This document shows positions 54,430 through 62,788 of a stretch of 64,000 nucleotides of DNA, one piece after another. Position 1 is the first letter of the stretch. Each line of letters opens with the position of its first letter. Made by a program: the position numbers and the translations under genes. The DNA comes from Bacteroidia bacterium. GTDB taxonomy: Bacteria > Bacteroidota > Bacteroidia > Cytophagales > Cyclobacteriaceae. Location: contig JAUIAO010000004.1 in the NCBI GenBank assembly GCA_030425425.1, positions 124,001 through 188,000 of the forward strand. The letters run 5' to 3'. A model generated the notes under the pieces. It made no database searches and was not told the DNA's origin. It was given only the letters and a program-made list of their open reading frames with translations.

Positions 54430-55223
54430 TGAGAATTACTCCAATGGTGAAAAATATCCTGATAATCAACCTGGGTATTTATCTCATTCAATCATTTTTC
54501 AACCTCCCACTCAATGATATCTTCGGGCTCAAAGTCATTTACTCTGACCAGTTTGCTCCTTATCAGTTCATTACTTATATGTGGTTGCACGGAAATTTCC
54601 GCCACATTTTGTACAACATGATGATGCTGTTTTTCATGGCACCTTTGCTGGAGCAGGTTTGGGGATCTAAGCGGTTTTTGATTTTTTATCTGGCATGCGG
54701 GATCGGTGCGGGAGTACTATATGGCACAGTAGATGCCACGGAGAAATATAGTCTCAAACAAGATACTGAGGCCTTCATCTCAAACCCGAATGCGGAAGAT
54801 TTTAGTATTTACATCGCTGAGCACACCTCTATGTTCACTCAGGAATACAGACTGAGCCTGATGGATTTCAAAGATGAATACTACGAAAACGAAAATGTGA
54901 GAGGATACAAGGAGCAGGCTGTTCAGATCGTGGATAAAATCTATGAAGTATCTACTAATTCCAGTATGATTGGTGCTTCCGGGGCGATTTATGGAATTTT
55001 AATGGCTATGTTCCTGTTGTTTCCAAACATGCAGGTGCTGCTGATGTTTATGTTTCCAGTGAAGCTCAAGTATGTTGTATTTGGGCTGACAATATTCGAA
55101 ATTTACTCAGAGTTCAATCGGGCAGCAGGAGACAATGTCGCTCATTTGGCTCACCTGAGTGGAATGTTGATTGCTTTTTTCTTGGTAAAAAAGTGGCAAA
55201 AAAATGGAAACAGGTTTTATTAA
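54426..55223 (+). CDS. Rhomboid family intramembrane serine protease
   Basis: 265 residues with about six transmembrane helices. Catalytic Ser in MIGASGAIYG, His in HLAHLSG near the end. The oxyanion region HGNFRHILYNMMML is normal. A ~60-residue insertion between helices 3 and 4 is notable. Overlaps mutL by 4 bp (ATGA) and is followed by a second rhomboid after 7 bp. Confidence 0.92.
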   Translation: MMRITPMVKNILIINLGIYLIQSFFNLPLNDIFGLKVIYSDQFAPYQFITYMWLHGNFRHILYNMMMLFFMAPLLEQVWGSKRFLIFYLACGIGAGVLYGTVDATEKYSLKQDTEAFISNPNAEDFSIYIAEHTSMFTQEYRLSLMDFKDEYYENENVRGYKEQAVQIVDKIYEVSTNSSMIGASGAIYGILMAMFLLFPNMQVLLMFMFPVKLKYVVFGLTIFEIYSEFNRAAGDNVAHLAHLSGMLIAFFLVKKWQKNGNRFY

Positions 55224-55230
55224 TTAGTCA

Positions 55231-56157
55231 ATGAATAATAGCATTTTAGACGATTTTAAAAACGCGTGGAATAAGCCTAACAATGCTCCCGCACAATTGA
55301 TCATCATCAATGTGGTGATATTTCTTTTCCTAGCCGTTATCAATGTATTTGGTACGTTGGCTGGATTAGAAGGATTTGTTCAGATTGTCAAAAATCAATT
55401 TACAATTCCTCCCACTTTTATTGAGTTCATTACCCGACCATGGACGATTATCACCTATGCTTTTGCACATAGTCTGGTTGATATTTTTCATATTTTGTTC
55501 AATATGTTGATCTTCTACTGGTTCAGTCGATTGATTCTGGAATTTCTTGGAAATAATCGTGTGATATCCCTATATGTATTGGGGGCACTGGCCGGAGGAG
55601 TTGCCTATTTGTTGGTTTATAATTTGATTCCTTTTTATCAGGAGCAAGCCCCAATGATTTCCGGGATGGTTGGTGCCAGTGCTGCAGTTTATGCTGTAGT
55701 GGTTGGTGCGGCTGTTTTCATGCCGAATTATACTTTCTTTTTGATGTTCCTGGGACCAGTAAAAATCAAATATATCGCTGCTTTTTATGTGGTACTGAGC
55801 TTCTTAGGAAGTACCGGAGGAAATGCTGGAGGAAATATCGCCCACTTGGGTGGCGCTATGATGGGTTGGCTGTTTATTTCACAATTGAAGAGCGGAACAG
55901 ATCTGGGAGCTTGGGTCATCTCATTTATCAATTGGGTGAAAAGTTTTTTTGTACCAGCATCAAAAATCAAGGTTACTCACAGAAATCCACCAAAAAACAC
56001 AAGAGCGCGGCAGACAAGATCGAGTGTCTCTTCCAATGCCTCTACCAAATCAGAGCAAGAAGAAATTGATGCGATCCTGGATAAGATTTCACAATCTGGC
56101 TATGACAGTCTGACCAAGGAAGAAAAGCAAAAACTCTTCAACGCGAGTAAGAATTAA
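55231..56157 (+). CDS. Rhomboid family intramembrane serine protease with long tail
   Basis: 308 residues. Six helices, HSLVDIFHILFNMLIFYWF, catalytic Ser in MVGASAAVYAV and His in IAHLGGAMMG. The ~70-residue cytoplasmic tail (basic, then EQEEIDAILDKISQSGYDSLTKEEKQKLFNAS) carries a putative helical docking motif. Second of a rhomboid pair with mutL; substrate unknown. Confidence 0.92.
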   Translation: MNNSILDDFKNAWNKPNNAPAQLIIINVVIFLFLAVINVFGTLAGLEGFVQIVKNQFTIPPTFIEFITRPWTIITYAFAHSLVDIFHILFNMLIFYWFSRLILEFLGNNRVISLYVLGALAGGVAYLLVYNLIPFYQEQAPMISGMVGASAAVYAVVVGAAVFMPNYTFFLMFLGPVKIKYIAAFYVVLSFLGSTGGNAGGNIAHLGGAMMGWLFISQLKSGTDLGAWVISFINWVKSFFVPASKIKVTHRNPPKNTRARQTRSSVSSNASTKSEQEEIDAILDKISQSGYDSLTKEEKQKLFNASKN

Positions 56158-56164
56158 TCTTCCA

Positions 56165-56480
56165 TTATAAACCTCACAAGAATCTCCAAACGTTCTTCTC
56201 AGGCATTTTCTGAGTGATCTTTCCCGACAAATTTTTGAGTCATACTGTTGGTAGAGATATAGGCTGCACTGATCATAATCGTATCGATTTTTTGCTGCGG
56301 GATTTAATAAAGTGCGTCCAAGGTTTCTCTTTCGTAATCGAAATACAACTTATGAGTTTCTGCATCAGGTAGGTTGGCTTCCATATAGTTAAGCGAAAGC
56401 CTACGCAATTGGATTATTCCCCAGAATAAACACCTCACTGATATCAGGAAAATAATTCAGATATTGCACGGCTTAAAACT
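56165..56480 (-). pseudogene. Degraded gene remnant
   Basis: The 329-bp gap after the rhomboid has coding-like sequence on the minus strand in pieces: QYLNYFPDISEVFILG, then after a frameshift RRLSLNYMEANLPDAETHK and ERETLDALY, then TAA, IPQQKIDTIMISAAYISTNS, then TGA. The pieces are continuous apart from two stops and one shift. No family recognised. Likely a decayed gene. Confidence 0.4.
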
Positions 56481-56486
56481 TAATTT

Positions 56487-57650
56487 ATGCACCGGAACGT
56501 TTGGATATTGACAATTGCACAGGCGCTCATGACATCCATGAACAGCCTCAATGTTTTTGTGGGAGGATTGATCGGGCAGCAGATTGCACCGTCGGAGAAA
56601 CTAGCCACACTTCCGATTGCCAGTGCTATTGTAGGCACAGCTCTTTTCACCGTTCCAGTCACCATGATCATGAAAAAGATCGGTCGTAAAGCGACGTTCA
56701 TGGCTGTGGCGCTTTATGCGGCTGTAGTTGCTTTGCTTGCTGCTTATTCCGTTTATCAAAGTCATTTTTATCTGTTTTGTTTAAGCACTTTTCTGTTAGG
56801 GTTTAGCAATGCTACTTTACTACAATACCGCTTTGCAGCGATGGAGAGTGTCCATCCCGACTGGCTGTCTCGTGCCGCTTCTTTCGTTTTGATTGGAGGA
56901 ATTGCCTCGGCTTTCATTGGTCCGGAAGTGGCTGTCTGGGGTAAAGACTTATTGGAGGTGCCATTCGCTGGTTCTTATCTAACCTTGGTCGGATTAAATA
57001 TCGGTGGCTTGCTGTTACTGCTCTTTTACAAGAATACCCTGATCAATACTAGTGAAAATGACGATCCACAGCGAACCCTTGTGGAAATCATTCGTCAGCC
57101 CGTTTTCTGGACGGCTGTACTTGGGGCTACAGTGGGCTACGCTGTAATGACCTTCATCATGACCGCTACTCCCGTGAGTATGCACGTGATGGATGGCCAT
57201 TCGCTGGAGCATACCAAATGGGTGATCCAAAGCCACATTGTAGCAATGTACCTTCCCTCTGTGATCACCGGCTGGCTGATCAAAAAACTCGGCATTTTCC
57301 GATTGATGATTGCAGGGCTTATCATCTATATTGGTTGCCTGATCTTCGCACTTTCAGGGCATGCAATACACCAATATTTTATCGCTTTGGTGCTGCTCGG
57401 TGTAGGCTGGAATTTCTTATTTGTAGGTGGTACGGCGCTCTTGCCGCAGGCCTATCGCAATGCAGAACGCTTCAAAGTACAAGGCCTCAACGAGCTGATC
57501 ATTTTCTCTACTCAGGCCATAGCTTCACTATCTTCTGGGTGGATTGTATTCACCTTGGGCTGGGAAATGATGCTACTCACCACTATTCCCGTGATCGGAC
57601 TTCAGTTTGTGATGCTGTGGATTTGGAAAAGGTCTTCAACCTCAATGTGA
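56487..57650 (+). CDS. Major facilitator superfamily transporter
   Basis: 387 residues with 12 transmembrane helices, GRKATF after helix 2 and the standard two-bundle layout. No signal beyond the first helix. It starts MHRNVWILTIAQALMTS. Substrate not determinable; the compact size suggests small-molecule efflux. Confidence 0.86.
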   Translation: MHRNVWILTIAQALMTSMNSLNVFVGGLIGQQIAPSEKLATLPIASAIVGTALFTVPVTMIMKKIGRKATFMAVALYAAVVALLAAYSVYQSHFYLFCLSTFLLGFSNATLLQYRFAAMESVHPDWLSRAASFVLIGGIASAFIGPEVAVWGKDLLEVPFAGSYLTLVGLNIGGLLLLLFYKNTLINTSENDDPQRTLVEIIRQPVFWTAVLGATVGYAVMTFIMTATPVSMHVMDGHSLEHTKWVIQSHIVAMYLPSVITGWLIKKLGIFRLMIAGLIIYIGCLIFALSGHAIHQYFIALVLLGVGWNFLFVGGTALLPQAYRNAERFKVQGLNELIIFSTQAIASLSSGWIVFTLGWEMMLLTTIPVIGLQFVMLWIWKRSSTSM

Positions 57651-57849
57651 ATCCTCCAAAACAGTTTTAAAAAAGATGACGGTCTTTTTCTAAGCCCTTT
57701 TTTGATATAAGAATAGACCTCAAAACAGATCGAAAAGTAGGGCCTTTCACCCACTTCTATGACTTTCTTCACGTTGTTTGTAGAGAAGGTGTGATGGGAT
57801 GATATTGATTCAATAACTTTATATATTCAACATTTTTATCTCACTAACC

Positions 57850-59233
57850 ATGAAATATTTTTTCGTTATTGTTTTTGTCTTAACACTATTTTCTTGTCTT
57901 AACACTATTTTCTTGTCAACGAACTAGCAAAAGCGTTGAATCTAAAAAATCTGATTCAATAGAAACGAAAGAAGAGCTTTTTGTTGACTCTGTTCTACTA
58001 GAACCGGTCGTGAAAACTGAGCAACCAAAACATGATGAAATAATTGGTGAAGGACTTATTCAAGAAGACTCAGAGGGAGCTACAGTTTTTATTGATAAGG
58101 TTCACCAATTTGAAACAGGTGAAATATACGTTTGGGTGGGTTTAAAGGAAGGGTACGATTGGCATGCTCTTGATACCATAAAGACATATGCTGATTCTGT
58201 TGTTTATCAGGGTGACGAAACCAAAAGAACACGGTTTCCATTAGATGAGGCTCAAAAATATTTGAATCTTGATCTACTAAACGGGATTATAATATTCAAC
58301 TATCAGCATGAGAATTTGGGAAAATCCAGATTAAAAAGAGTTGAATTTTTTGAAGATGTTCTCGGTGAACAATTTGTAGCGGTTTTAGAACCAGCACAAA
58401 AATTGCAAGGAGAGCTATTCTATGGAATTAATGGAATCAATCAGTTTGTTGATAGTTTCAATTCTGAAATTCTTAATTCTCCCACAATAAAAGATTCTAT
58501 CAAAAATCACATTAAAAGGGCTTCACTATATGATTGGAGTTTACAAAGTGTGCTGGTGGAACCCTATCAAAACATTTATACTTTTTATTCATTTATCGCA
58601 GATGGTGATATAGAGAAGTCATTTTTAGTTGAAACCAATTCTGTCTATGGCAATCGAATAATGTCAGAAATTACCAATGATTATAGTATTAGAAATATTA
58701 TTCCTGTGCCTGTTCAAATTAACAAGAAACCCATTCTATTGCTTTGGGTTGGTCCGACTGAAACAGATATTGAGTGGTACACTCCAGCCGTTTTTAACGG
58801 GATAAAATATGAAATCATTAATACTCGAATTTTTGAATTACAAGATTATCTGAGGTTTAGTACAAATGAGAATGACTCTATCCAGTGCAAAGGAGAAATC
58901 TTGTTACAGGTACAAAACCACATGGAGAATTTAGATTCATCTAGAATTCATCAATTTCTTAGAACATTCGATGTTGAATGTGATAATAATGCTGAGTATA
59001 CAGAATGGAGTAATGAATTGCTATTCGAAATCTTGAATAAATATCCAAAATTTCTGATAAGTGTATTAGATGAGCGGGATATAAATTCTGCCGTCATTGT
59101 AAGAGAATTGGAGTCTCCAGTCAATGATAAATACCGTCCAGAGGATTTGGTGTCAAAGGTTGATTCTCTGCCCGTTTCAACAATTCGAGATGCGGTTTTA
59201 TGTGCTCTTATAATTGCTGAAAACAATTATTAA
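57850..59233 (+). pseudogene. Lipoprotein gene frameshifted by a 19-bp tandem duplication
   Basis: ATG 57850 begins MKYFFVIVFVLTLFSC, a lipoprotein signal, then runs into a TAG after a 19-bp duplication (57875-57893 repeated at 57894-57912). Deleting one copy restores a single frame through SCQRTSKSVESKKSDSIETK into the long downstream frame, which stays open to 59233. As sequenced, only a leaderless protein from GTG 58010 (407 residues) could be made. The body is acidic with Trp/Tyr-rich repeats and no recognised domain. Slippage at the repeat could switch the gene on or off. Confidence 0.8.
57875..57917. repeat. 19-bp tandem repeat, 2.3 copies
   Basis: Two perfect adjacent copies of a 19-bp unit (57875-57893, 57894-57912) plus a five-base partial third. 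19 is not a multiple of three, so each copy gained or lost shifts the lipoprotein frame at the signal peptide. Confidence 0.92.
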
Positions 59234-59289
59234 GAGTTCTTGAATCATTCGTCAATGCGAAAATTTAGGGCATAAGTGGGAAAGAAATA

Positions 59290-59307
59290 TAGTATGCATG
59301 CATACTA
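59290..59307. repeat. 18-bp perfect palindrome
   Basis: TAGTATGCATGCATACTA is self-complementary over 18 bp. It lies in the 561-bp gene-free stretch 59234-59794, 56 bp after the lipoprotein stop, near a sequence (AAAATTTAGGGCATAA at 59262-59277) almost repeated before the second pseudo-tRNA unit. Operator or recombination site; not assignable. Confidence 0.55.
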
Positions 59308-59404
59308 AATTCATCGCTTTTATTATGTTTGTGAATGAGGAGGCAAAACTGCTGAGTTCCCTCAGAAGTAAAATGAAGTTAAAAATCCAAACGTACGGAA
59401 GCAA

Positions 59405-59435
59405 CAACACCTGCCTTGAAAAAGGCAGGGTTTCT
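59405..59435. terminator. Hairpin in the gene-free stretch before tRNA-Phe
   Basis: CCTGCCTT and AAGGCAGG form an 8-bp stem (about 59410-59430) followed by GTTTCTG. Terminator-like in either direction; no gene owner is clear. Confidence 0.4.
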
Positions 59436-59537
59436 GTATCCCTGCCGGGGAGAATGACTGATCTGTTTGGACAGAAAAATGTCCCTTCATCGGTCAACTT
59501 CACCTTTTTGAAAAATCAGGTAATCAAGATTGAAGCT

Positions 59538-59645
59538 AAAAAACACAAAGCTTTTTCTAGTTCAGGCTTTACAAGTGCTGATGGGTTAGATCGCATCGAC
59601 GGAACGACCGACTCATGGGTTTTCAGTATTTCAGAAAAATTAGGG
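59538..59645 (-). repeat. Degenerate copy of tRNA-Phe 3' half plus terminator (unit 1)
   Basis: On the minus strand CTGAAAACCCATGAGTCGGT recalls the anticodon loop to variable region of the intact tRNA-Phe, followed by a decayed T-arm and CATCAGCACTTG, and a weakened terminator with AAAGCTTTGTG. The 5' half is missing. More diverged than unit 2. Confidence 0.65.
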
Positions 59646-59760
59646 CATAAAAAAACCCAAGCTTTTTCAAACTTGGGTTTTGGTGGTGCTGATGGATTCG
59701 ATCGGACCGACGTTTCGGCCACTGACACACGGATTTTCAAACTCCAAAAAAATATTGAGC
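59646..59760 (-). repeat. Degenerate copy of tRNA-Phe 3' half plus terminator (unit 2)
   Basis: On the minus strand TTTGAAAATCCGTGTGTCAG matches the anticodon arm of tRNA-Phe, then a decayed T-arm, CATCAGCACCACCA (acceptor end with CCA) and the stem AACCCAAG...CTTGGGTT with T7. The 5' half is missing. Together with unit 1 it forms a ~113-bp tandem series ending at the real tRNA. Confidence 0.8.
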
Positions 59761-59762
59761 AT

Positions 59763-59794
59763 AAAAAAACCCGAACTTTTTCAAGATCGGGTTT
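59763..59794 (-). terminator. tRNA-Phe terminator
   Basis: On the minus strand AACCCGA and TTCGGGTT form a stem followed by TTTTT, starting directly after the tRNA CCA end. Confidence 0.85.
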
Positions 59795-59870
59795 TGGTGG
59801 TGCTGAGTGGATTCGAACCACCGACTCACGGATTTTCAGTCCGATGCTCTACCAACTGAGCTACAGCACC
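59795..59870 (-). tRNA. tRNA-Phe (GAA)
   Basis: 76 nt with encoded CCA. The minus strand starts GGTGCTGTAGCTCAGTTGGT, has an anticodon arm CGGACTGAAAATCCG with anticodon GAA, T-loop GGTTCGAATCC and acceptor CAGCACC plus A and CCA. All four stems pair. Two degenerate 3'-half copies follow downstream. Confidence 0.97.
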
Positions 59871-59955
59871 GATTAAGGAGGTGCAAAACTAGAAATTCTT
59901 TTGAATCGAGCAAAAAATATTTAATAAATAATAAACTGACATTAACCTAAAAACT

Positions 59956-61281
59956 ATGATTGCACAATTAGCCTTTCTGGTAGTCCTCGGAATCTTCGGA
60001 TTCCTGATCTTCAGAAGAATCCAAAGAATCAAACAAAACATCCATCTTGGGAAGTCTCAGGAGATCAATGATCGAAAAGATGAGCGGTTGAAAACAATGC
60101 TTCTCGTAGCCTTTGGACAGAAGAAAATGTTTAAGAGATTGCTACCTGCATTTTTTCACTTCCTGATTTATGCAGGTTTTATCCTCATCAATATCGAAGT
60201 TCTGGAAATCGTATTGGATGGCCTTTTGGGAACTCACAGATTATTTGCTCCATTTCTCGGGAGTTTCTACACTGTCCTGATTTCGTTTTTCGAGATCCTT
60301 GCTGTTCTGGTAATCCTTGCCTGTGTGGTTTTTCTGATTCGTAGAAATATTTTCAAACTGGACAGGTTCCACAAAATAGAAATGAAAGGCTGGCCTACTT
60401 TGGATGCCAATTTGATTCTTGTCATTGAAACTGTTTTGATGTTGGCGATTCTGTCGATGAATGCGGCTGATCAGGTGCTTCAAACTCACGGAGCGGAGCA
60501 CTACACTCAAACTGGCAGTTTTCTCATTAGTGGATTCATGGTACCAATGTTTGAAAACATGTCCACATCGTCACTGCTCATTCTTGAGAGATCAGCCTGG
60601 TGGTTTCACATTGTAGGCATATTCGCTTTCGCTTTGTATGTTACTTACTCCAAGCATCTGCATATTTTCCTGGCTTTTCCGAATACTTATTACAGCCGAT
60701 TGGAGCCTAAGGGAAAAATGGGTAACATGCCGGAAATCACCAATGAAGTGAAGCTAATGCTCGGCATGCCTGCCGATGATTCTGTGGCTCCACCAGTTGA
60801 AGGGATGAAGTTTGGTGCTAAAGACATCAACGACCTTACCTGGAAAAACCTGATGGACGCTTACTCCTGTACGGAATGTGGCCGGTGTACTTCCGAATGT
60901 CCGGCGAATCAGACAGGTAAAAAACTTTCTCCAAGAAAAATCATGATGGACACTCGCGACCGAATGGAAGAAGTGGGTGATTCTCTGGCCAAGGGAGGAA
61001 AAGGTTTGGAAGATGGCAAGTCGTTACTAGGTGACTATGTGACCAAAGAGGAAATTAACGCTTGTACTAGCTGCAATGCTTGTGTAGAGGCTTGTCCTGT
61101 GAATATTAGTCCATTAGAGATTATTCTGCAGATGCGCAGATATGTAGCCATGGAAGAGTCTGGCTCGCCACAGTCGTGGAATATGATGTTTCAGAACGTG
61201 GAGACCAATTTTGCGCCATGGAAGTTTGCCCCGACAGATCGGTTCAATTGGGCAGATGAATTGAAATCGCCCAACGCATGA
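59956..61281 (+). CDS. Membrane-bound Fe-S oxidoreductase subunit
   Basis: 441 residues. About five transmembrane helices (1-260; NarI/HdrE-like region) precede a soluble domain with two 4Fe-4S motifs: CTECGRCTSECP near 300 and CTSCNACVEACP near 370. With the next gene it forms an HdrDE-type or GlpC-type electron-transfer unit, likely passing electrons between quinones and a soluble donor. Common pair in Bacteroidota; the physiological donor is unknown. Confidence 0.88.
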   Translation: MIAQLAFLVVLGIFGFLIFRRIQRIKQNIHLGKSQEINDRKDERLKTMLLVAFGQKKMFKRLLPAFFHFLIYAGFILINIEVLEIVLDGLLGTHRLFAPFLGSFYTVLISFFEILAVLVILACVVFLIRRNIFKLDRFHKIEMKGWPTLDANLILVIETVLMLAILSMNAADQVLQTHGAEHYTQTGSFLISGFMVPMFENMSTSSLLILERSAWWFHIVGIFAFALYVTYSKHLHIFLAFPNTYYSRLEPKGKMGNMPEITNEVKLMLGMPADDSVAPPVEGMKFGAKDINDLTWKNLMDAYSCTECGRCTSECPANQTGKKLSPRKIMMDTRDRMEEVGDSLAKGGKGLEDGKSLLGDYVTKEEINACTSCNACVEACPVNISPLEIILQMRRYVAMEESGSPQSWNMMFQNVETNFAPWKFAPTDRFNWADELKSPNA

Positions 61282-61328
61282 TGCCAACCGCTTAACTCAT
61301 TAACCAATAACTTATTAACTAGTATCCA

Positions 61329-62129
61329 ATGACTAACGATAATATACAAATCCCAACAGTGGCCGAAATGGCTGCCAAAGGTGAAGCACCAGAAATACTT
61401 TTTTGGGTTGGGTGCGCAGGATCTTTCGATGATCGATATAAGGCTGTGACCAAAGCTTTTGTACAAATTTTAAATAATGTAGGAATCAAATTTGCTGTAT
61501 TGGGCCCGGAAGAAACCTGTACTGGTGATCCAGCCCGTCGGGCAGGAAATGAATTCCTTTACCAGATGCAGGCGATGGCCAATATTCAGGTTTTGGATGG
61601 CTATGGCATCACTAAAATTGTGACTGCTTGTCCGCATTGTTTCAATACTCTGAAAAATGAGTATCCAGAATTGGGAGGAAACTACGAAGTGATTCACCAC
61701 TCTGAATTGCTCCAGCAGCTCATCAACGACGGGAAGGTAGGCCTGAAAGAAGGCGGCACTTTCAAAGGCAGAAAAATCACTTATCACGATTCGTGTTTCC
61801 TTGGTAGAGCCAACAATGTGTATGAAGCTCCAAGAAAAGTTTTGGAAGTATTGGATGCAGAGTTGGTAGAAATGAAGCGCTGCAAAACCAATGGCCTGTG
61901 CTGTGGAGCTGGCGGAGCTCAGATGTTTAAAGATGCAGAGCCGGGTAAAAAAGAAATAAATGTAGAGCGAACCGAAGAAGCATTGGGAACCGGAGCAGAT
62001 ACCATCGCTGTAGGATGTCCATTCTGCATGACTATGATGGCTGATGGAGTGAAAAACAAGGAAAAAGAAGCGGATGTAAAAGTTAAAGATTTGGCAGAAC
62101 TAATCGCCGAGGCAGAGGGTTTGTTATAG
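61329..62129 (+). CDS. CCG-domain Fe-S oxidoreductase subunit (HdrB/GlpC-like)
   Basis: 266 residues. Two cysteine-rich CCG-type modules: WVGCAGSFDDR...TACPHCFNTL (first) and DSCFLGRANNVYE...LCCGAGGAQMF, then GCPFCMTMM. The motifs fit heterodisulfide-reductase-type or lactate-oxidase-type Fe-S subunits. The last 47 bp with the stop, plus one base, recur perfectly at 62713-62760 behind a two-gene cassette. Confidence 0.9.
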   Translation: MTNDNIQIPTVAEMAAKGEAPEILFWVGCAGSFDDRYKAVTKAFVQILNNVGIKFAVLGPEETCTGDPARRAGNEFLYQMQAMANIQVLDGYGITKIVTACPHCFNTLKNEYPELGGNYEVIHHSELLQQLINDGKVGLKEGGTFKGRKITYHDSCFLGRANNVYEAPRKVLEVLDAELVEMKRCKTNGLCCGAGGAQMFKDAEPGKKEINVERTEEALGTGADTIAVGCPFCMTMMADGVKNKEKEADVKVKDLAELIAEAEGLL

Positions 62130-62130
62130 T
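62083..62130 (+). repeat. 48-bp direct repeat, copy 1 (end of the Fe-S gene)
   Basis: Perfect 48-bp match to 62713-62760, covering the last codons and TAG stop of the Fe-S gene. It flanks the DUF2442/DUF4160 cassette on the gene side; the two copies are 630 bp apart. Confidence 0.97.
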
Positions 62131-62134
62131 CTAT

Positions 62135-62172
62135 AAAATGGGACAGGATGAATCAAAGTTCTGTCCCATTTT
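62135..62172. terminator. Bidirectional hairpin between Fe-S gene and DUF2442
   Basis: AAAATGGGACAG (62135-62146) and CTGTCCCATTTT (62161-62172) form a perfect 12-bp stem with a 14-nt loop. The arms supply A and T runs on both strands, so it can end transcription from either side. The right arm lies inside the DUF2442 gene's last codons. Confidence 0.8.
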
Positions 62173-62389
62173 CATATAAAAACTCCGGATCGAGATCTGC
62201 TTCATTATCCCATGCTATCGTATCAAAGCTAACCTTGACGGAATTGAATAAGTCTGGATCTTTTAACTCACGAAAAATGCCTGTTTCAAGATATGGCATC
62301 ATATCAAAAATTTTCTTCACTCCATTTTCAAAAGTCAGGAGTAATTGATAATCAGGGCGTGTTTCTACGTCTTTTACAGCTAGGTACAT
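62153..62389 (-). CDS. DUF2442 protein, second gene of the cassette
   Basis: 78 residues: YLAVKDVETRPDYQLLLTFENGVKKIFDMMPYLETGIFRELKDPDLFNSVKVSFDTIAWDNEADLDPEFLYENG, the DUF2442 pattern ending in the conserved W-x-x-x-x-D-L-x-P-E-x-L. Often paired with DUF4160; a TA-like role is suspected for such pairs but not established. Four bp after DUF4160. Confidence 0.88.
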   Translation of the reverse strand: MYLAVKDVETRPDYQLLLTFENGVKKIFDMMPYLETGIFRELKDPDLFNSVKVSFDTIAWDNEADLDPEFLYENGTEL

Positions 62390-62393
62390 AATA

Positions 62394-62660
62394 TCATTTT
62401 AACGGATCAATTTTAAAAGGTTTTTCACCATTTTGGCAGAGTTCCCAATCTGCTATCAATTCTTCTTTATGGATTTCTATCCAAGCTTCAACCATTTTGG
62501 TTTGTTTTCTTGGAAACTCTCCAACCAGCAACTCTCCACTTTCAATCCCAAAAGTAGCCGTGAAATCTTGGTAGTAGACATGAATATGAGGCGGGTTATG
62601 CTCTTTGGGACCAAAGTACATTCTGATGATAATCCCGAAAAACATTGATATCGTAGGCAT
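62394..62660 (-). CDS. DUF4160 protein, first gene of the cassette
   Basis: 88 residues from ATG 62660 (MPTISMFFGIIIRMYFGPKEHNPPHIHVYY); the longer MLKCCQ lead is unlikely. EHNPPHIHVYY and RKQTKMVEAWIEIHKEELIADWELCQNG are diagnostic of DUF4160. It lies inside a 630-bp insertion flanked by 48-bp direct repeats, so this pair was probably acquired recently. Confidence 0.9.
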   Translation of the reverse strand: MPTISMFFGIIIRMYFGPKEHNPPHIHVYYQDFTATFGIESGELLVGEFPRKQTKMVEAWIEIHKEELIADWELCQNGEKPFKIDPLK

Positions 62661-62712
62661 TTGACAACATTTTAACATTCAAAAAGTAGTGGAAAAATAA
62701 TAAGAAAATAAC

Positions 62713-62760
62713 TTAAAGATTTGGCAGAACTAATCGCCGAGGCAGAGGGTTTGTTATAGT
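62713..62760 (+). repeat. 48-bp direct repeat, copy 2 (far side of cassette)
   Basis: Perfect copy of the 3' end of the Fe-S gene, now detached from it and lying upstream of the 163-residue gene at 62789. Marks the right boundary of the inserted cassette. Confidence 0.97.
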
Positions 62761-62788
62761 TAACAAACAAGATTGCTAAATTTGACTT

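Noticed and set aside
59298-59876. 192-codon plus-strand ORF across the tRNA region
   Set aside because: It reads through the antisense of tRNA-Phe and its two degenerate copies; the repeated GGA-type peptide is a translated tRNA artefact.
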